This document shows, piece after piece, positions 27,763 to 35,867 of a DNA stretch of 64,000 bases (within the stretch, counting starts at the first letter, position 1; every line of letters begins with the position of its first letter). Made by a program: the position numbers and the translations under genes. The DNA is from Ensifer sp. WSM1721. GTDB lineage: Bacteria > Pseudomonadota > Alphaproteobacteria > Rhizobiales > Rhizobiaceae. Location of the stretch: NCBI RefSeq assembly GCF_000513895.2, contig NZ_CP165785.1, forward strand, positions 186,001 to 250,000, read 5' to 3'. Below the pieces are notes generated by a model. The model searched no databases and was not told the origin of the DNA. It saw only the letters and a program-made list of their open reading frames with translations.

Positions 27763-27836
27763 TTGTGGCTTCCCTCGGATGCTGTCATTCAAGCGATTGT
27801 CAGGCGGTGGTGGCAATAAGCCCGTTATCTGCATGA

Positions 27837-27852
27837 ACGACAACGATTACAT
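27837..27852. promoter_or_regulatory. LacI-type operator, 3' of acoC copy 1
   Basis: ACGACAACGATTACAT; its complement ATGTAATCGTTGTCGT matches the repeated operator at 14 of 16 positions. It lies between the ends of acoC and the small membrane protein gene, 423 bp (centre to centre) from the operator pair at 28261-28307. With no obvious promoter of its own, it may be an auxiliary looping site. Confidence 0.5.
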
Positions 27853-27882
27853 CGCGTCCAACAGCGGGAGCCCGGTACCATG

Positions 27883-28089
27883 CTAGTGGGAAAAGTTCAG
27901 GTAACGTTTCAAAGCTGACAGCTTCGCTTCGGCCAGTTGTGTCCTCATCTGGCTCATTCGAATAAGCTCGTGAGTCACGGCCGCGATTGTCGGTTGAAAA
28001 TTTACAAAGCCGCCGAGGAGCAGCAAAAGGGACACCACAATGGCGACGACGACGCGGCCATCCAGGCGTGTGCGGTGTTGTTGGTGCAT
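27883..28089 (-). CDS. Small single-span membrane protein, unknown
   Basis: A 68-residue protein from the ATG at 28089, preceded at good spacing by AAGGGAGG. The N-terminus is basic (MHQQHRTRLDGR), followed by one strong hydrophobic helix at about residues 13-30 (VVVAIVVSLLLLLGGFVNF) and a polar helix rich in Met, Gln, Lys and Arg up to residue 68. It is divergent from the Gfo/Idh-TIM-rbsBC operon, and the LacI operator pair lies between the two starts, so it may share control. I do not recognise a family. It could be a small transporter accessory or regulator of an inner-membrane complex. Confidence 0.55.
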   Translation of the reverse strand: MHQQHRTRLDGRVVVAIVVSLLLLLGGFVNFQPTIAAVTHELIRMSQMRTQLAEAKLSALKRYLNFSH

Positions 28090-28260
28090 TAAATCCTCCC
28101 TTATCACCAACTTCGTGGATGTCTGCCCCCAAGATTTCTCGTCGGTCTAGGAGCCATTTTTCGTCACCACTGCGGAGGGCGACCTTTCGGCCATTTCCCT
28201 CGTCAGTTGCGGCGGTCCCCGGGGATGAATCCTGCCGAGCAAATTTGATTGTTTCCTACC

Positions 28261-28307
28261 ATGTAATCGTTGACATGGCAATATTTTTGTGGTGTACACG
28301 TTTACAT
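28261..28307 (+). promoter_or_regulatory. LacI-type double operator with embedded promoter, Gfo/Idh-rbs operon
   Basis: Two sites: ATGTAATCGTTGACAT (28261-28276) and GTGTACACGTTTACAT (28292-28307), centres 31 bp apart. The first contains TTGACA (28270-28275) and the second TGTACA (28293-28298), a -35/-10 pair with a 17-bp spacer. Bound repressor would cover both promoter boxes. The predicted RNA start near 28305 supports the TTG start codon at 28381 for the gene downstream. Confidence 0.75.
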
Positions 28308-28380
28308 GAAGAGATCGGCGACTGGATCGATCGAATTTGCGGCAGCTCGGCGAGTGGCCGGCTCGAATGGGAGACGAAGG

Positions 28381-29541
28381 TTGAAAAAGCTGAACGTTGC
28401 GTTGATCGGTACGGGCTTCATGGGCAAGGCCCATTCAATCGCCACCGCAGTGGTGCCGATCCTGTTTGGTGCGCCGATAGAGATCGAGCGCAAGGTGATC
28501 GTCGATATCGATGAGGAGTTGGCGCGTAACGCTGCAAAGCAGTACGGCTTCGCCGAACATGCTACCGACTGGCGGGAGGTGATCTCGCGACCGGACATCG
28601 ATATCGTCGATATCTGCACGCCGAACGATACCCACGCTCCGATCGCGATCGCCGCGGCCAAAGCTGGCAAGCACGTGATGTGCGAAAAGCCGATGGCGAT
28701 GACCGTGGCTGACGCCGAAGCCATGCTGGCGGCCGCCAAGGAGACCGGCGTGGTTACGATGGTTTCCTACAACTATCGCCACACGCCGGCATTGCAGATG
28801 GCCAAACGTTTGATCGACGAAGGGCGGATCGGCGATATCCTGACGTTCCGTGGCTATTACCTGCAGGATTGGGGCGCTGATCCGAGCAAGCCGCTTTCGT
28901 GGCGGTTCAACAAGGCCCAAGCAGGTTCGGGGACCTTAGGTGATATCGGCACCCATGTGATTGATGCAGCGCGCTTGCTTGTTGGCGAGTTTGCCTCGGT
29001 GAACGCGATCGTGAAGACCTTCATTCCGGAGCGTCCGCTTCCGGCGGGACGCTTCTTCGGTCCGAGCGGCGCGGCCTCCTCCGAAATGGGCAAGGTCGAT
29101 GTGGATGACGCGGCGCTGACGATGATCAAGTTCACCAATGGCGTTTACGGCACGATCGAAGTGACCCGCAACTCCTGGGGTCATCACAACCAACTGGGTT
29201 TCGAAATCCATGGGACCCGCGGCTCGATCGCTTTCGACTACCAGCGGCTGAACGAGTTGCGGGTGGCATTTGCCGACGACCCGGCCGATGCCTTCGGCTT
29301 CCGTACGATCTATTCGGGGCCGAACCAGCCGTTCGGCGACAAACTGTGGCCGGTTGCGGGCATGGGGCAGGGCTACATCGATATCAAATCGATCGAATGG
29401 TACAACTTCCTCAAGGCCATCGCCGAGAAAACGTCTGCGGCTCCGGATTTCGCGGACGGCCTGCAGATCGAGCGCATTGCCGAGGCCATTCTCGCCTCGG
29501 GCCAAAGTGGCAATTGGGAAAACATCGAGCAGTCCGCCTAA
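28381..29541 (+). CDS. Gfo/Idh/MocA-family oxidoreductase (first)
   Basis: A 386-residue NAD(P)-dependent sugar or polyol dehydrogenase. The Rossmann motif VALIGTGFMGKAHS lies near the N-terminus and the catalytic EKP motif in MCEKPMAMTVADAEAM near residue 100. A C-terminal substrate domain follows. I choose the TTG at 28381 because GGGAGACGAAGG precedes it and the promoter reads from about 28305; an ATG at 28306 lies inside the operator. It heads the operon with the TIM-barrel isomerase 11 bp downstream. The pairing suggests oxidation then isomerisation of an inositol, keto-sugar or glycoside, but the substrate is not readable. Confidence 0.92.
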   Translation: MKKLNVALIGTGFMGKAHSIATAVVPILFGAPIEIERKVIVDIDEELARNAAKQYGFAEHATDWREVISRPDIDIVDICTPNDTHAPIAIAAAKAGKHVMCEKPMAMTVADAEAMLAAAKETGVVTMVSYNYRHTPALQMAKRLIDEGRIGDILTFRGYYLQDWGADPSKPLSWRFNKAQAGSGTLGDIGTHVIDAARLLVGEFASVNAIVKTFIPERPLPAGRFFGPSGAASSEMGKVDVDDAALTMIKFTNGVYGTIEVTRNSWGHHNQLGFEIHGTRGSIAFDYQRLNELRVAFADDPADAFGFRTIYSGPNQPFGDKLWPVAGMGQGYIDIKSIEWYNFLKAIAEKTSAAPDFADGLQIERIAEAILASGQSGNWENIEQSA

Positions 29542-29552
29542 GGAGCCGTTCC

Positions 29553-30419
29553 ATGTCCATCAAGCTTGCGATGCACACCTGGCCCTATGCGAGTAACCCC
29601 ACGTGGTTGCCGGCCTACACGCTTGAGGAAACGATCAAGCGGGTCAAGAAAATCGGTTACGACGCGATCGAAATCGGCGCGGCCAGCCCTCATGTCTTTC
29701 CGCCGACGCTGAGCGCACAAAGGCGTAAGGACCTGGGCAAGATGCTCAAGGATTATGAGCTCGAGCTGGCGGCCATGCTGCCGGCGCATGGCGGCGGACC
29801 TGGCAACAATGTCGCCTCGCCGATCCCCGAGGAGCGTCGTTGGGCGATTGATCATTACAAAGACATGGTGCAGCTCACCGCAGACTGGGGCGGCATGCGG
29901 CTGATTTGCCTGCCGGGCTGGTATATCTTCGGCACCACGTATCGGCAGGCTTGGGACTGGGCGGCGCAGGCTGTTCGGGAAATCGCCCGATTCGCACAGG
30001 ACTTCGGCGTCGAGATCGTCATCGAACCCACGCCCGAAGACAGCAACATCGTCAACACCTGCGATAACACCATCGACATGATGAAGGACGTCGGCGAGCC
30101 GAACGTGCGGTTGATGTTCGACAGCCACCACGTCATCACCGAGAAGGAGGTGATGAGCGACTATGTCTATGCGATGGGGAAGGACTTGGTCCATATTCAT
30201 GCTTCGGACAACAACCGCTTGCCGCCAGGCATGGGCAGAGGCGACTTCCCGGCGCTCATCGACGCGCTGAAGGAAACCGGCTTCGACGGCTATCTCTCAA
30301 TGGAATGCGGCTTCCACCAGCGAGGCATCGAGCCGGACTGGGTGGCAAGGGTCTCGTTGGAATATCTCAAACCGCTGGTCGATGCAGCAAACGCATCAAA
30401 ATCGGCCTCCGCAATGTAA
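29553..30419 (+). CDS. Sugar phosphate isomerase/epimerase family TIM-barrel protein
   Basis: A 288-residue xylose-isomerase-like TIM barrel. Metal-binding positions recur at the strand ends: Glu in EIVIEPTPEDSN, Asp/His in LMFDSHHV, His in LVHIHASDNN and Glu in LSMECGF. Start 29553 is preceded by AAGGAGCC. Relatives include IolE, IolI, hydroxypyruvate isomerase and D-tagatose 3-epimerase, and 3-keto-sugar-processing enzymes that work with Gfo/Idh dehydrogenases. The stop codon lies inside the LacI-type operator at 30414-30429, which separates it from rbsB. Confidence 0.9.
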   Translation: MSIKLAMHTWPYASNPTWLPAYTLEETIKRVKKIGYDAIEIGAASPHVFPPTLSAQRRKDLGKMLKDYELELAAMLPAHGGGPGNNVASPIPEERRWAIDHYKDMVQLTADWGGMRLICLPGWYIFGTTYRQAWDWAAQAVREIARFAQDFGVEIVIEPTPEDSNIVNTCDNTIDMMKDVGEPNVRLMFDSHHVITEKEVMSDYVYAMGKDLVHIHASDNNRLPPGMGRGDFPALIDALKETGFDGYLSMECGFHQRGIEPDWVARVSLEYLKPLVDAANASKSASAM

Positions 30420-30429
30420 TCGTTGACAT
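30414..30429. promoter_or_regulatory. LacI-type operator before rbsB-like gene
   Basis: ATGTAATCGTTGACAT, an exact copy of the site at 28261, here overlapping the TIM-barrel gene's stop codon and 81 bp before the rbsB-like start. No GTGTACAC-type partner and no good -10 follow, so it is probably an internal operator that modulates read-through or loops with the upstream pair. The following bases (GAGCCGTTCTCA) resemble those after the site at 45497. Confidence 0.7.
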
Positions 30430-30509
30430 GAGCCGTTCTCAGTGGAGGAGGACGGTCCGGTTGATCTTGGGTGCTGCCGGACACCTGAACAAGAAAAGAG
30501 GGAATAGAA

Positions 30510-31448
30510 ATGAAGCGAATGATTATTGGAGCAACAGCGATGATTCTCGCGGCGTCGTCTGCTTACGCGGGCGATATCGGAGTTACCATTGCTTCCAACG
30601 ACACGTTCCTGGCGGTGATGGTTCAGGCGATGAAGGACGAGGCCGCCAAGACCAGCCAGCCTCTGCAGATCGAGTTTGCCGACGCCGACGTCAACAAACA
30701 GCTGTCGCAGATCCAGAACTTCATTGCCGCCAAGGTCGACGCCATCATTGTCAACGTCGTGGAAAGCACTGCGACACCGACAATCACGAAAATGGCGGCC
30801 GACGCCAGCATTCCGCTGGTCTATGTCAACAACACGCCGAGCGATCTCGACCAGCTCGGCCCGAAGGCGGCCTTCATCGGCTCTAAGGAGATCGATGCCG
30901 GCACGCTGCAGGCCAAGGAAGTCTGCCGCGTCTTGAAAGAGCAGGGCAAGACCGAGGATGCCGGCATTCTGATCATTCAGGGTGTTCTCGCCCAGCACGC
31001 TGCGGAACAGCGGAGCAAGGCGGTCCACGACGTCGTTGCGACGCCGGAATGCAACTTCATGAAGATTATCGACGAGCAGACGGCACAATGGGATCCGGTG
31101 AAGGCGCAGGATCTCATGACCAACTGGATCACGGCGGGCTACCAGCCGGTCGCGGTCCTCTCCAACAACGACGACATGGCGCTGGGCGCCATCAACTCGC
31201 TCAAGGCGGCCGGTTGGGACATGAAGGACGTCATCGTTGCCGGCATCGATGCCACCAAGGAAGCGATGCATTACGTGAAGACTGGCGATCTAGACGCCAC
31301 CGTCTTCCAGGATGCAGTGGGACAGGGCGCCGGTTCGGTGGACGCCGCCATCAAGCTTGCCAAGGGCGAGAAGGTCGAATCCCCGGTCTGGATTCCGTTT
31401 GAACTGGTGAATGCGGCTAACGTCGACACCTACCTCAACAAGAACTGA
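30510..31448 (+). CDS. Sugar ABC transporter substrate-binding protein, RbsB type
   Basis: A 312-residue periplasmic binding protein of the ribose/inositol class (Peripla_BP_4) with a Sec signal peptide (MKRMIIGATAMILAASSAYA, cleavage after residue 20). The mature start GDIGVTIASNDTFLAVMVQA and LSQIQNFIAAKVDAIIVNVV are typical. AAGAGGGAATAG precedes the ATG. The permease follows after 86 bp, but no ATPase is present here; an RbsA-like ATPase occurs at 48086. Ligands of relatives are ribose, xylose, inositol, erythritol and similar polyols. Confidence 0.93.
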   Translation: MKRMIIGATAMILAASSAYAGDIGVTIASNDTFLAVMVQAMKDEAAKTSQPLQIEFADADVNKQLSQIQNFIAAKVDAIIVNVVESTATPTITKMAADASIPLVYVNNTPSDLDQLGPKAAFIGSKEIDAGTLQAKEVCRVLKEQGKTEDAGILIIQGVLAQHAAEQRSKAVHDVVATPECNFMKIIDEQTAQWDPVKAQDLMTNWITAGYQPVAVLSNNDDMALGAINSLKAAGWDMKDVIVAGIDATKEAMHYVKTGDLDATVFQDAVGQGAGSVDAAIKLAKGEKVESPVWIPFELVNAANVDTYLNKN

Positions 31449-31534
31449 TCGCCGCTGACTGCGGATGTGCCGCAAACGGCGGCACATCCGCGCAGGCTAT
31501 CTCCAACGACACTTGAGGCGGAGGTTTCTTCGCA

Positions 31535-32581
31535 ATGGCAACGCCTTCTGGAGCCACGGCCGTGGCAAAAACGCCGGCCATGAAAAGAAAGCTTGGGAAC
31601 GAAATGTCGACGGCCGTTGTGCTCGTCGGGATTGCCCTCGTCTTCGAGATCCTCGGCTGGATCTTTGTGGGAAGTTCATTTCTCGGCAACCAGCAGCGGC
31701 TGTCGATCATCATTCTTCAGGTCTCCGTCATCGGTATTCTTGCCGTTGGCGTGACGCAGGTCATTATCACGAGTGGTATCGATCTTTCATCGGGCTCCGT
31801 GATCGGTCTCGCTGCCATGGTGGCGGCTTCGCTTGCTCAAAGCTCGACAGATGTGCGCGCCCTTTATCCTGCCCTGACGGACCTGCTGCCGATTTGGCCA
31901 ATTTTGGCAGGGCTCTTGGTTGGCTTGCTCGCCGGTCTGATCAATGGCTTGATCATCGCGAAGACCAACATTCCGCCCTTCATCGCAACCTTGGGAATGA
32001 TGGTCTGCGCCCGCGGCGTCGCCAAGTGGTACACTCTAGGTCAGCCTATCGGGCTGCTCACTCCCAATTTCACTTGGCTCGGCAAGAGCTTTTTCATCCT
32101 GGGCTTCCCCTTGCCGCTGCCGGTAATCATCTTCATTGCCGTTGCAGTCATCTCGCACATCGCTCTGCGCTATACGCGCTACGGCAAGTTCACTTATGCG
32201 ATTGGCGCCAATCCTCAGGCCGCGCGAGTCTCAGGCATTGATATCGGCTCGCACCTCATCAAGGTCTATGCCATCGCGGGCTTGCTTTCCGGCCTTGCCG
32301 GAGTGGTAACTGCGGCGCGTGCGGCCTCCGCTCAGCCCACGATGGGGGTCGCCTATGAACTGGATGCCATCGCGGCCGCGGTGATTGGCGGCACGTCGCT
32401 TGCCGGCGGCGTCGGTCGCATTACCGGCACGGTGATCGGCACCATCATTCTCGGCGTCATCACCTCAGGCTTCACCTTCCTCAAGATCGGCTCCTACTAC
32501 CAGGAAATCATCAAGGGGATGATCATCGTCGTCGCCGTCATCATCGATCAGTACCGGCGTTCCCGCAAAACAAGGGTTTGA
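31535..32581 (+). CDS. Sugar ABC transporter permease, RbsC type
   Basis: A 348-residue inner-membrane permease (BPD_transp_2) with about nine or ten hydrophobic spans. VGVTQVIITSGIDLSSGSVI and AVIGGTSLAGGVGRITGT are family signatures. It forms the channel for the RbsB-like protein upstream. acoA copy 2 begins 95 bp downstream on the same strand, so the importer and the dehydrogenase complex may be co-transcribed. Confidence 0.94.
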   Translation: MATPSGATAVAKTPAMKRKLGNEMSTAVVLVGIALVFEILGWIFVGSSFLGNQQRLSIIILQVSVIGILAVGVTQVIITSGIDLSSGSVIGLAAMVAASLAQSSTDVRALYPALTDLLPIWPILAGLLVGLLAGLINGLIIAKTNIPPFIATLGMMVCARGVAKWYTLGQPIGLLTPNFTWLGKSFFILGFPLPLPVIIFIAVAVISHIALRYTRYGKFTYAIGANPQAARVSGIDIGSHLIKVYAIAGLLSGLAGVVTAARAASAQPTMGVAYELDAIAAAVIGGTSLAGGVGRITGTVIGTIILGVITSGFTFLKIGSYYQEIIKGMIIVVAVIIDQYRRSRKTRV

Positions 32582-32676
32582 CGCCAACGAAGGCAACCGC
32601 AGCCACATGCATGCCGGTAGCGGAAAAGTCGCTTCGAAAATCGAGCCGCCGACCGGGAAATGTCAGTGAGGAACAA

Positions 32677-33654
32677 ATGTCTGCTTTGCAGCTATCACAT
32701 GAGCAGCTCATCAACGTCTATCGAACCATGCGGACGATCCGCCGGTTCGAGGAGCGAGTGATGCAGGAAATGGGAACGGGCGACATTCCCGGCAACACCC
32801 ATCTTTATGCCGGCCAGGAGGCAAGCGCCGTCGGCGTCTGTCTGCAGCTTCGCGACGACGACTACATCTCCTCGACCCACCGCGGTCATGGTCACTCGAT
32901 CGCCAAAGGGGTCGACATCGACAGCATGATGGCCGAGCTGTTCGGCCGCGCCAGCGGCACCTGCGGCGGCAAGGGCGGATCGCAACACATTGCCGACCTG
33001 CGCAAGGGCATGCTGGGCGCGAACGGCATCGTGGCGGCAGGGGCGCCGATCACCTGCGGCGCGGCGTTGAGCGCCAAGCTGCTCGGCACGAAGCAGGTGG
33101 CGGTCGCCTTTGCCGGCGACGGCGCCATGAACGAAGGGGTGATGTCGGAAAGCTTCAACCTCGCCAAGATCTGGATGCTGCCGATCATCTTCGTCATCGA
33201 GGACAACGGCTTCGGCGAGGCGACGGCAAACGCCCATGTGTCGGCCGGCAGCTTCACCCGCCGTGCCGAAAGCTACGACATCCCGACCATCGAGGTCGAC
33301 GGCACCGATGTCTTCAGCGTCTATGCCGCGGCGGGCGAGGCGGTGGAGCGCGCCCGGGCGGGCGGCGGCCCGACGATGCTGCATGTGCATGTGCCGCGCT
33401 ATTACGGCCACTACAGCGGTGACCCCGATACCTACCGCACCCCGGAAGAGAAGGCGGCGATGCGTCGCGAGCGCGATTGCCTCACCCATTTCCGCACACG
33501 CGTCAAGGAGGTGTCGCTGGTCGAGATGACAGAGCTCGATGCCGTCGACGAGGCGGTCGAAGCCGAGATCGACCGTGCCGTAAGCGCGGCCAGGGCGGCG
33601 CCGTTCCCGCCGCTCGCCGCGCTCACCACGGATGTTTACGTCAAGTATTTGTAA
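32677..33654 (+). CDS. acoA: TPP-dependent dehydrogenase E1 alpha subunit, acetoin dehydrogenase-like (copy 2)
   Basis: A 325-residue paralogue of 24631-25608. The start at 32677 (MSALQLSHEQLINVYR) matches copy 1 and follows GTGAGGAAC. The first 36 codons differ at several residues (LSHEQLI against FSREELV; QEMG against EEMG), and everything after codon 37 is identical at the DNA level. The ThDP motif GDGAMNEG is at 147-154. It lies behind the rbsC-like permease, which ties this copy to the sugar-type importer regulon. Confidence 0.92.
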   Translation: MSALQLSHEQLINVYRTMRTIRRFEERVMQEMGTGDIPGNTHLYAGQEASAVGVCLQLRDDDYISSTHRGHGHSIAKGVDIDSMMAELFGRASGTCGGKGGSQHIADLRKGMLGANGIVAAGAPITCGAALSAKLLGTKQVAVAFAGDGAMNEGVMSESFNLAKIWMLPIIFVIEDNGFGEATANAHVSAGSFTRRAESYDIPTIEVDGTDVFSVYAAAGEAVERARAGGGPTMLHVHVPRYYGHYSGDPDTYRTPEEKAAMRRERDCLTHFRTRVKEVSLVEMTELDAVDEAVEAEIDRAVSAARAAPFPPLAALTTDVYVKYL

Positions 33655-35796
33655 GGAGCCGGAACAATGGCACAGAAGTCTTTTCGGCAGGCCTTGAACG
33701 AAGCCCTTCACTTCGAGATGGGGCGCGATCCGCGCGTGATCATGATGGGCGAGGATCTGACTGGCGGCGCCGGCGCCAACGGGGTCAAGGATGCCTGGGG
33801 TGGTCCGTTTGGCGTCACCCGCGGGCTGCTCGACGCCTTCGGGCCGGAGCGCATTCGCGACACGCCGATCAGCGAGGCGGCGTTCATCGGCGCGGCGGCG
33901 GGGGCAGCGCTGACCGGTCTGCGCCCGATCGCAGAAATCATGTTCGTCGACTTCGCCGGCGTCTGCCTCGACCAGATCATGAACCAGGCGGCGAAGTTTC
34001 GCTACATGTTCGGCGGCCGCGCCAAGACCCCGCTCGTCATCCGCGCCACCTATGGCGCCGGCAGCCGCTCCGGCTCGCAGCACACCCAGGCGCTCTATCC
34101 GATCTTCACCCACATTCCCGGTCTCAAGGTGGTCATCCCGTCGACCCCCTATGACGCCAAGGGCCTGCTGCTGCAGGCGATCCGCGACGACGATCCGGTG
34201 ATCTTCCTCGAGCACAAGATGCTCTATGACACGGTGGGGGAGGTCCCGGATGGCGCCTACACGATTCCCTTCGGCGAGGCGCGGGTGGCACGGGACGGCA
34301 AGGACGTGCTGATCGTTGCGATCGGCCGCATGGTCCAGGTCGCCGAAGAGGCCGCGCGCAAGCTGGCGGCCGAGGGCATCTCCGCCTGCATCATCGACCC
34401 GCGCACCACGTCGCCGCTCGACGAAGACACGCTGCTGGAGTTCACCGAGACGATCGGCCGTGTCGTCATCGTCGACGAAGCCAATCCGCGCTGCAGTGTC
34501 GCCACCGATATCTCGGCACTGCTTGCCGACAAGTGCTTCGATGCACTGAAGGCGCCGATCAAGCTGGTGACGGCGCCGCATGCGCCGGTTCCCTACGCCC
34601 CCAATCTCGAGGACGCCTATATCCCCTCGGCCGAGGCCGTGGTGAAGGCCGCGACCTCCATTATCAAGAGGTAGACCACGATGTCGTCAATCGAGGCAGT
34701 CACCGTTCCCAAGTGGGGAATGACGATGACCGAGGGTACGATCACCCGCTGGATGGTCGGCGAGGGCGACCCTGTCAACCGCGGTGAGGAAGTCCTGGAG
34801 ATCGAAACCACGAAGGTCACCAATGTCGTCGAAGCCGCCGCCACCGGAACGCTGAGACGCATCGTTCTCCAAGAGGGAACGACGGCGCCGGTCGGTGCGC
34901 TCGCCGGCGTGATCGCCGACGAGGCGGCGACGCCGGAAGAGATCGACGCCTTCATCGCAAGCTATGCCGACCGGCTTGGTGCGGGCGACGAAGGCGACGG
35001 CGGCGTCCCTGTGCCGCGAACGATCGCTGTTGATGGGGGTGCCGTCAACGTTCTCGAAGCGGGACCTGAGAGCGACGAGACGGTGGTGCTGCTGCACGGG
35101 TTTGGCGGCGACCTTTCGACCTGGCTGTTCAACCAGTCGGCACTCGCCGAAAACATGCGGGTGGTTGCCATCGATCTGCCCGGACACGGCGCGTCGTCGC
35201 CGATCGCGGGCGGCGATGTCTTTCCGAAGATCGTCTCTGCCGTGGAAGCGGCGGTCGAAGCGGTCGCGGCCGGCAAGCTTCACCTCATCGCCCACTCCTT
35301 CGGCGGGGCCGTCGCAGCGGCGATCGCCGCCAATCGGCCCTCGCGCGTGGCTTCGCTGACGCTGCTCGCCCCGATCGGGCTGGGCCGGCAGATCAGCCGG
35401 GACTTCCTCGTCGACTTCGTTGCGGCCGAGCGCCGCCGCCCGCTGCTGGGCGTATTGGAAAGGCTGTTCGCCGATCCGTCGAAGATCACCAGCGACATGG
35501 TCGAGGGAACGCTGCGCTTCAAACGGCTCGAGGGCGTGCCGGAGGCACTGTCGGCGATCGCCGACACCATTGCCGACGACCATGGCCAATTGCAGTCGAT
35601 CGGCGACCAGCTTCAGGCATTGACCTGCCCGGTGACGATCCTGTGGGGCGAGCGGGATGCGATCGTCCCGGTTCCGCAGCGAGCCGACGTGCCCGCCAAC
35701 GCCCGGCTGCGCATCATCCCAGGCGTCGGCCACATGCCGCAGATGGAGGCATCCTCCGCCGTCAACGAAGCCATTCTGGAGAATGTTCAGCGCGAG
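32788..35796 (+). repeat. 3,009-bp direct repeat, copy 2 (acoABC)
   Basis: Second copy of the segment at 24742-27750. The right edge is at GCGCGAG: here TGA follows at once, ending AcoC three residues earlier than in copy 1, and the flanks beyond have nothing in common. The two copies are in direct orientation and flank the Gfo/Idh, TIM-barrel and rbsBC genes, so recombination between them would delete or amplify exactly 8,046 bp. Confidence 0.9.
33667..34674 (+). CDS. acoB: TPP-dependent dehydrogenase E1 beta subunit (copy 2)
   Basis: A 335-residue protein identical to the product of 25621-26628, including spacing to its neighbours (12 bp from acoA, 6 bp to acoC). It forms the E1 heterotetramer with either AcoA copy. 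Absence of even silent differences shows that this copy was homogenised with copy 1 recently. Confidence 0.93.
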   Translation: MAQKSFRQALNEALHFEMGRDPRVIMMGEDLTGGAGANGVKDAWGGPFGVTRGLLDAFGPERIRDTPISEAAFIGAAAGAALTGLRPIAEIMFVDFAGVCLDQIMNQAAKFRYMFGGRAKTPLVIRATYGAGSRSGSQHTQALYPIFTHIPGLKVVIPSTPYDAKGLLLQAIRDDDPVIFLEHKMLYDTVGEVPDGAYTIPFGEARVARDGKDVLIVAIGRMVQVAEEAARKLAAEGISACIIDPRTTSPLDEDTLLEFTETIGRVVIVDEANPRCSVATDISALLADKCFDALKAPIKLVTAPHAPVPYAPNLEDAYIPSAEAVVKAATSIIKR

Positions 35797-35799
35797 TGA
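34681..35799 (+). CDS. acoC: AcoC-type lipoyl carrier fused to alpha/beta hydrolase (copy 2)
   Basis: A 372-residue protein identical to residues 1-372 of the copy 1 product, with lipoyl Lys45, HGFGG at 139-143 and Ser206. It ends ENVQRE because the stop codon follows directly at the repeat edge. The catalytic His (GHMPQ) is kept, so the missing RQI tail should not matter. An SDR gene follows 68 bp downstream. Confidence 0.92.
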   Translation: MSSIEAVTVPKWGMTMTEGTITRWMVGEGDPVNRGEEVLEIETTKVTNVVEAAATGTLRRIVLQEGTTAPVGALAGVIADEAATPEEIDAFIASYADRLGAGDEGDGGVPVPRTIAVDGGAVNVLEAGPESDETVVLLHGFGGDLSTWLFNQSALAENMRVVAIDLPGHGASSPIAGGDVFPKIVSAVEAAVEAVAAGKLHLIAHSFGGAVAAAIAANRPSRVASLTLLAPIGLGRQISRDFLVDFVAAERRRPLLGVLERLFADPSKITSDMVEGTLRFKRLEGVPEALSAIADTIADDHGQLQSIGDQLQALTCPVTILWGERDAIVPVPQRADVPANARLRIIPGVGHMPQMEASSAVNEAILENVQRE

Positions 35800-35867
35800 G
35801 CACGCGTTGAACCGGTGTCCGAAGTTGAAGTGAACTGATCGGTGATGATCTAATTGGGAGCAAATCC

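Noticed and set aside
26641..27843. - strand open frame (400 codons) opposite acoC
   Set aside because: Same GC-driven shadow; the + strand carries the lipoyl and hydrolase motifs.
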